14,271 nt of DNA from Alsobacter sp964544365. GTDB taxonomy: Bacteria > Pseudomonadota > Alphaproteobacteria > Rhizobiales > Beijerinckiaceae. This document shows positions 12,742 through 14,271 of the stretch, piece by piece. The stretch is from positions 1 through 14,271 of the forward strand of contig CAZJCW010000100.1 of assembly GCA_964544365.1 (NCBI GenBank). Reading direction: 5' to 3'. Numbering within the stretch: position 1 is the first letter of the stretch; the number at the start of each line of letters is the position of its first letter. A model generated the notes under the pieces. It saw only the letters and a list, made by a program, of their open reading frames with translations. It was not told the origin of the DNA and made no database searches. Made by a program: the position numbers and the translations under genes.

Positions 12742-14190
12742 CTAGTCCAGCCCCGGCGGCCTGCGATAGGTGCAGCCGAGCGCCTCCAGCATCCCGGCGA
12801 CGGCGGTCGCCGTCCGGTCGGCCCCTTCGGCGGCGACGATCTGCACCCCCGTCGGCAGGCCCGCGTCGGTCAGCATCACCGGAGCGACGGCGGCGGGAAG
12901 GTGAGCCACCGTCGCAAGGCCCGACCAGTGCAGCATGTCGAACCACGGCCTCTCGACCCCGTCCACGACGAGGCGGCGCGCCTGAACGTCCGCGACGGTC
13001 GGGTGGGGCACCGCCGGCACCGGGGCCGGCGGCATCAGCACCGCGTCGAAGCGCTCGAAGAACGTTCCCCACGCCCGCTTCAGCGCGGCCCGCCTGTCCT
13101 GCAGGCTGCGAAACATCGTCGCGTCCATCCGTGCCGCGCGGGTCTGGAGGGCCCGGTGCGAGATGTCGTCCGGCGCATAGGAGGCCGCTTCCTCGACGAG
13201 CCGGGCGCGCACCTTGTCCGGCAGGCCGGCGGCGACGATGGCGTGGTTCAGCAGTGCGTAGACCTCGAACGCCTCCCGGAAGCCGAAGCTCGGCCGGGCC
13301 TCCTCGTCGACATCCGCGCCCGCGCCGGCCAGCAGCGCCGCCGCGCGCCGGACGCCGGTCACCACCGCGTGGTCGACCGGCGCGAACGCATCGGAGGCCC
13401 ACACCGCGACGCGCAGCCCCTTCGCCGTCGCCCGGCGCGGCGCATCGATCACCGGCCGCACCCCGTCCAGCGCCGGCGGGCCGGCGATCACGCTGAGCAT
13501 CAGGTCGAGGTCGCGGGCGGAGCGGGCGAGGGGCCCGGCCACGGCGAGGTCGGCCTCCACGTCGATGCCGGGCGGCGGCGGCCGGTGGCCGCGCATCGAC
13601 ACCAGCCCCCAGGTCGGCTTGAGGCCGAACACGCCCGTCGCGTGCGCCGGCCAGCGGATCGAACCGCCGAGGTCGGAGCCGAGTTCGAGCGCCGTCATTC
13701 CCGTCGCCAGCGCCGCGACCGCGCCGCCGGACGACCCGCCGGGGCTGTGGCCGACGTTCCACGGATTGTTGGTGCGCCCGTAGTGCGGGTTCTCGGCGAT
13801 CCAGTCGCCCGACCATGGCGGAACGTTCGTCTTGCCGAGAATGACCGCCCCCGCCGCCCGCAGCCGGGCTACCGGCACCGCGTCGGCCTCCGGCACGCGC
13901 TCGCGCCAAGACGGCGCGCCGGCCGTGCTGGCGATGCCGGCCACGTCATAGGCGTCCTTGATGGTCATCGGCAGGCCTTCCAGGAGCCCGTCGAGCCCTT
14001 TCGACCGTCGCTCGTCGCTCGTCCGCGCCGCCGCCCGCGCCGCGTCCGCGTCCCGCGCCACCACCGCGTTGAGACGCGGATTCACCGCCTCGATCCGCGC
14101 CAGCGTCGCCTCGATCAGGTCCGTCGCCGAAACCTCGCGCCGCCCGAGCGCTGCCAGGATCTCGGTCGCGGATCGGGTGAGAAGGTCCAT
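12742..14190 (-). CDS. Amidase signature family protein
   Basis: This 482-aa Ser-cisSer-Lys hydrolase cleaves amide (or related) bonds in the cytoplasm. The catalytic triad is visible: K78 in GLPMTIKDAYDVAG, the cis-serine S153 in SPGGSSGG, and the nucleophile S177 in DLGGSIRWPA. The spacing (K to nucleophile 99 residues, cis-Ser to nucleophile 24) equals that of fatty acid amide hydrolase. The rest is a standard-length amidase with no GatA-specific context (no gatB or gatC nearby), so a catabolic amidase is more likely than a tRNA amidotransferase subunit. The substrate is unknown. The ATG at 14190 is chosen over the upstream start at 14223: it follows GGGAGA at a good distance on the minus strand and begins the normal N-terminus MDLLTRSATEILAAL. 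The aminotransferase downstream has its own promoter. An amidase-transaminase handover of amines is only a speculation. Confidence 0.93.
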   Translation of the reverse strand: MDLLTRSATEILAALGRREVSATDLIEATLARIEAVNPRLNAVVARDADAARAAARTSDERRSKGLDGLLEGLPMTIKDAYDVAGIASTAGAPSWRERVPEADAVPVARLRAAGAVILGKTNVPPWSGDWIAENPHYGRTNNPWNVGHSPGGSSGGAVAALATGMTALELGSDLGGSIRWPAHATGVFGLKPTWGLVSMRGHRPPPPGIDVEADLAVAGPLARSARDLDLMLSVIAGPPALDGVRPVIDAPRRATAKGLRVAVWASDAFAPVDHAVVTGVRRAAALLAGAGADVDEEARPSFGFREAFEVYALLNHAIVAAGLPDKVRARLVEEAASYAPDDISHRALQTRAARMDATMFRSLQDRRAALKRAWGTFFERFDAVLMPPAPVPAVPHPTVADVQARRLVVDGVERPWFDMLHWSGLATVAHLPAAVAPVMLTDAGLPTGVQIVAAEGADRTATAVAGMLEALGCTYRRPPGLD

Positions 14191-14271
14191 GGTCGTTCTC
14201 CCGGGAAGCGCGGACGCTCGCACGCCGGTCGTCCGGAAATCAACCGGCCGTTCCCTCGTCCCGATCCGACC

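Noticed and set aside
11780..13909. 709-aa minus-strand ORF overlapping the aminotransferase and amidase
   Set aside because: It is a frame-shifted shadow of both true genes on the same strand, as shown by its Arg/Gly/Ala repeats.

Overview
The window is GC-rich (roughly 70% by eye) with strong G/C at third codon positions. Its gene content fits a metabolically versatile, mainly heterotrophic alphaproteobacterium: a short PAS_5-type PAS protein, a tripartite tricarboxylate transporter (TTT), an amidase, a MOSC protein and an omega-aminotransferase. The order (Hyphomicrobiales, Rhodospirillales or Rhodobacterales) cannot be fixed from sequence alone. I see no rRNA, tRNA, CRISPR, integrase or transposase, and no broken genes. 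The very long antisense ORFs are side effects of high GC.

Layout, left to right. Positions 1-362 hold no gene, but carry two inverted copies of an intergenic palindromic repeat. Next come an AMP-forming acyl-CoA synthetase (+), a nitroreductase (+) and a convergent RidA-family protein (-). Divergent from ridA is a TTT operon in the order tctC-tctB-tctA (+), with a sigma70-like promoter before tctC and a perfect UUCG-capped hairpin between tctC and tctB. After a hairpin and a short AT-richer control region comes a two-gene unit: an SbtA-family sodium-dependent bicarbonate permease and an SbtB/PII-like regulator. A PAS_5 protein (-) converges on it. An enoyl-CoA hydratase/isomerase (+) follows, converging on a MOSC protein (-). 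The rest of the window is minus strand: a 73-aa orphan gene with its own ribosome binding site and intrinsic terminator, a class III aminotransferase with a good promoter, and an amidase-signature protein.

How they may work together. TctC captures an organic acid in the periplasm and TctBA imports it. The acyl-CoA synthetase and the isomerase-like crotonase at either end could act on acids, but nothing links them in one transcript. RidA commonly removes reactive enamines made by PLP enzymes, and one such enzyme lies about 8 kb away. SbtA-SbtB is a self-contained transporter/regulator pair. Its SbtB ends exactly where the C-terminal cysteine motif of cyanobacterial SbtB would begin, and the region upstream of sbtA holds an inverted repeat with the LysR-type T-N11-A pattern. 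This pair, lying beside a TTT operon with no RuBisCO or carboxysome gene in view, and the 73-aa orphan are the most interesting items here.
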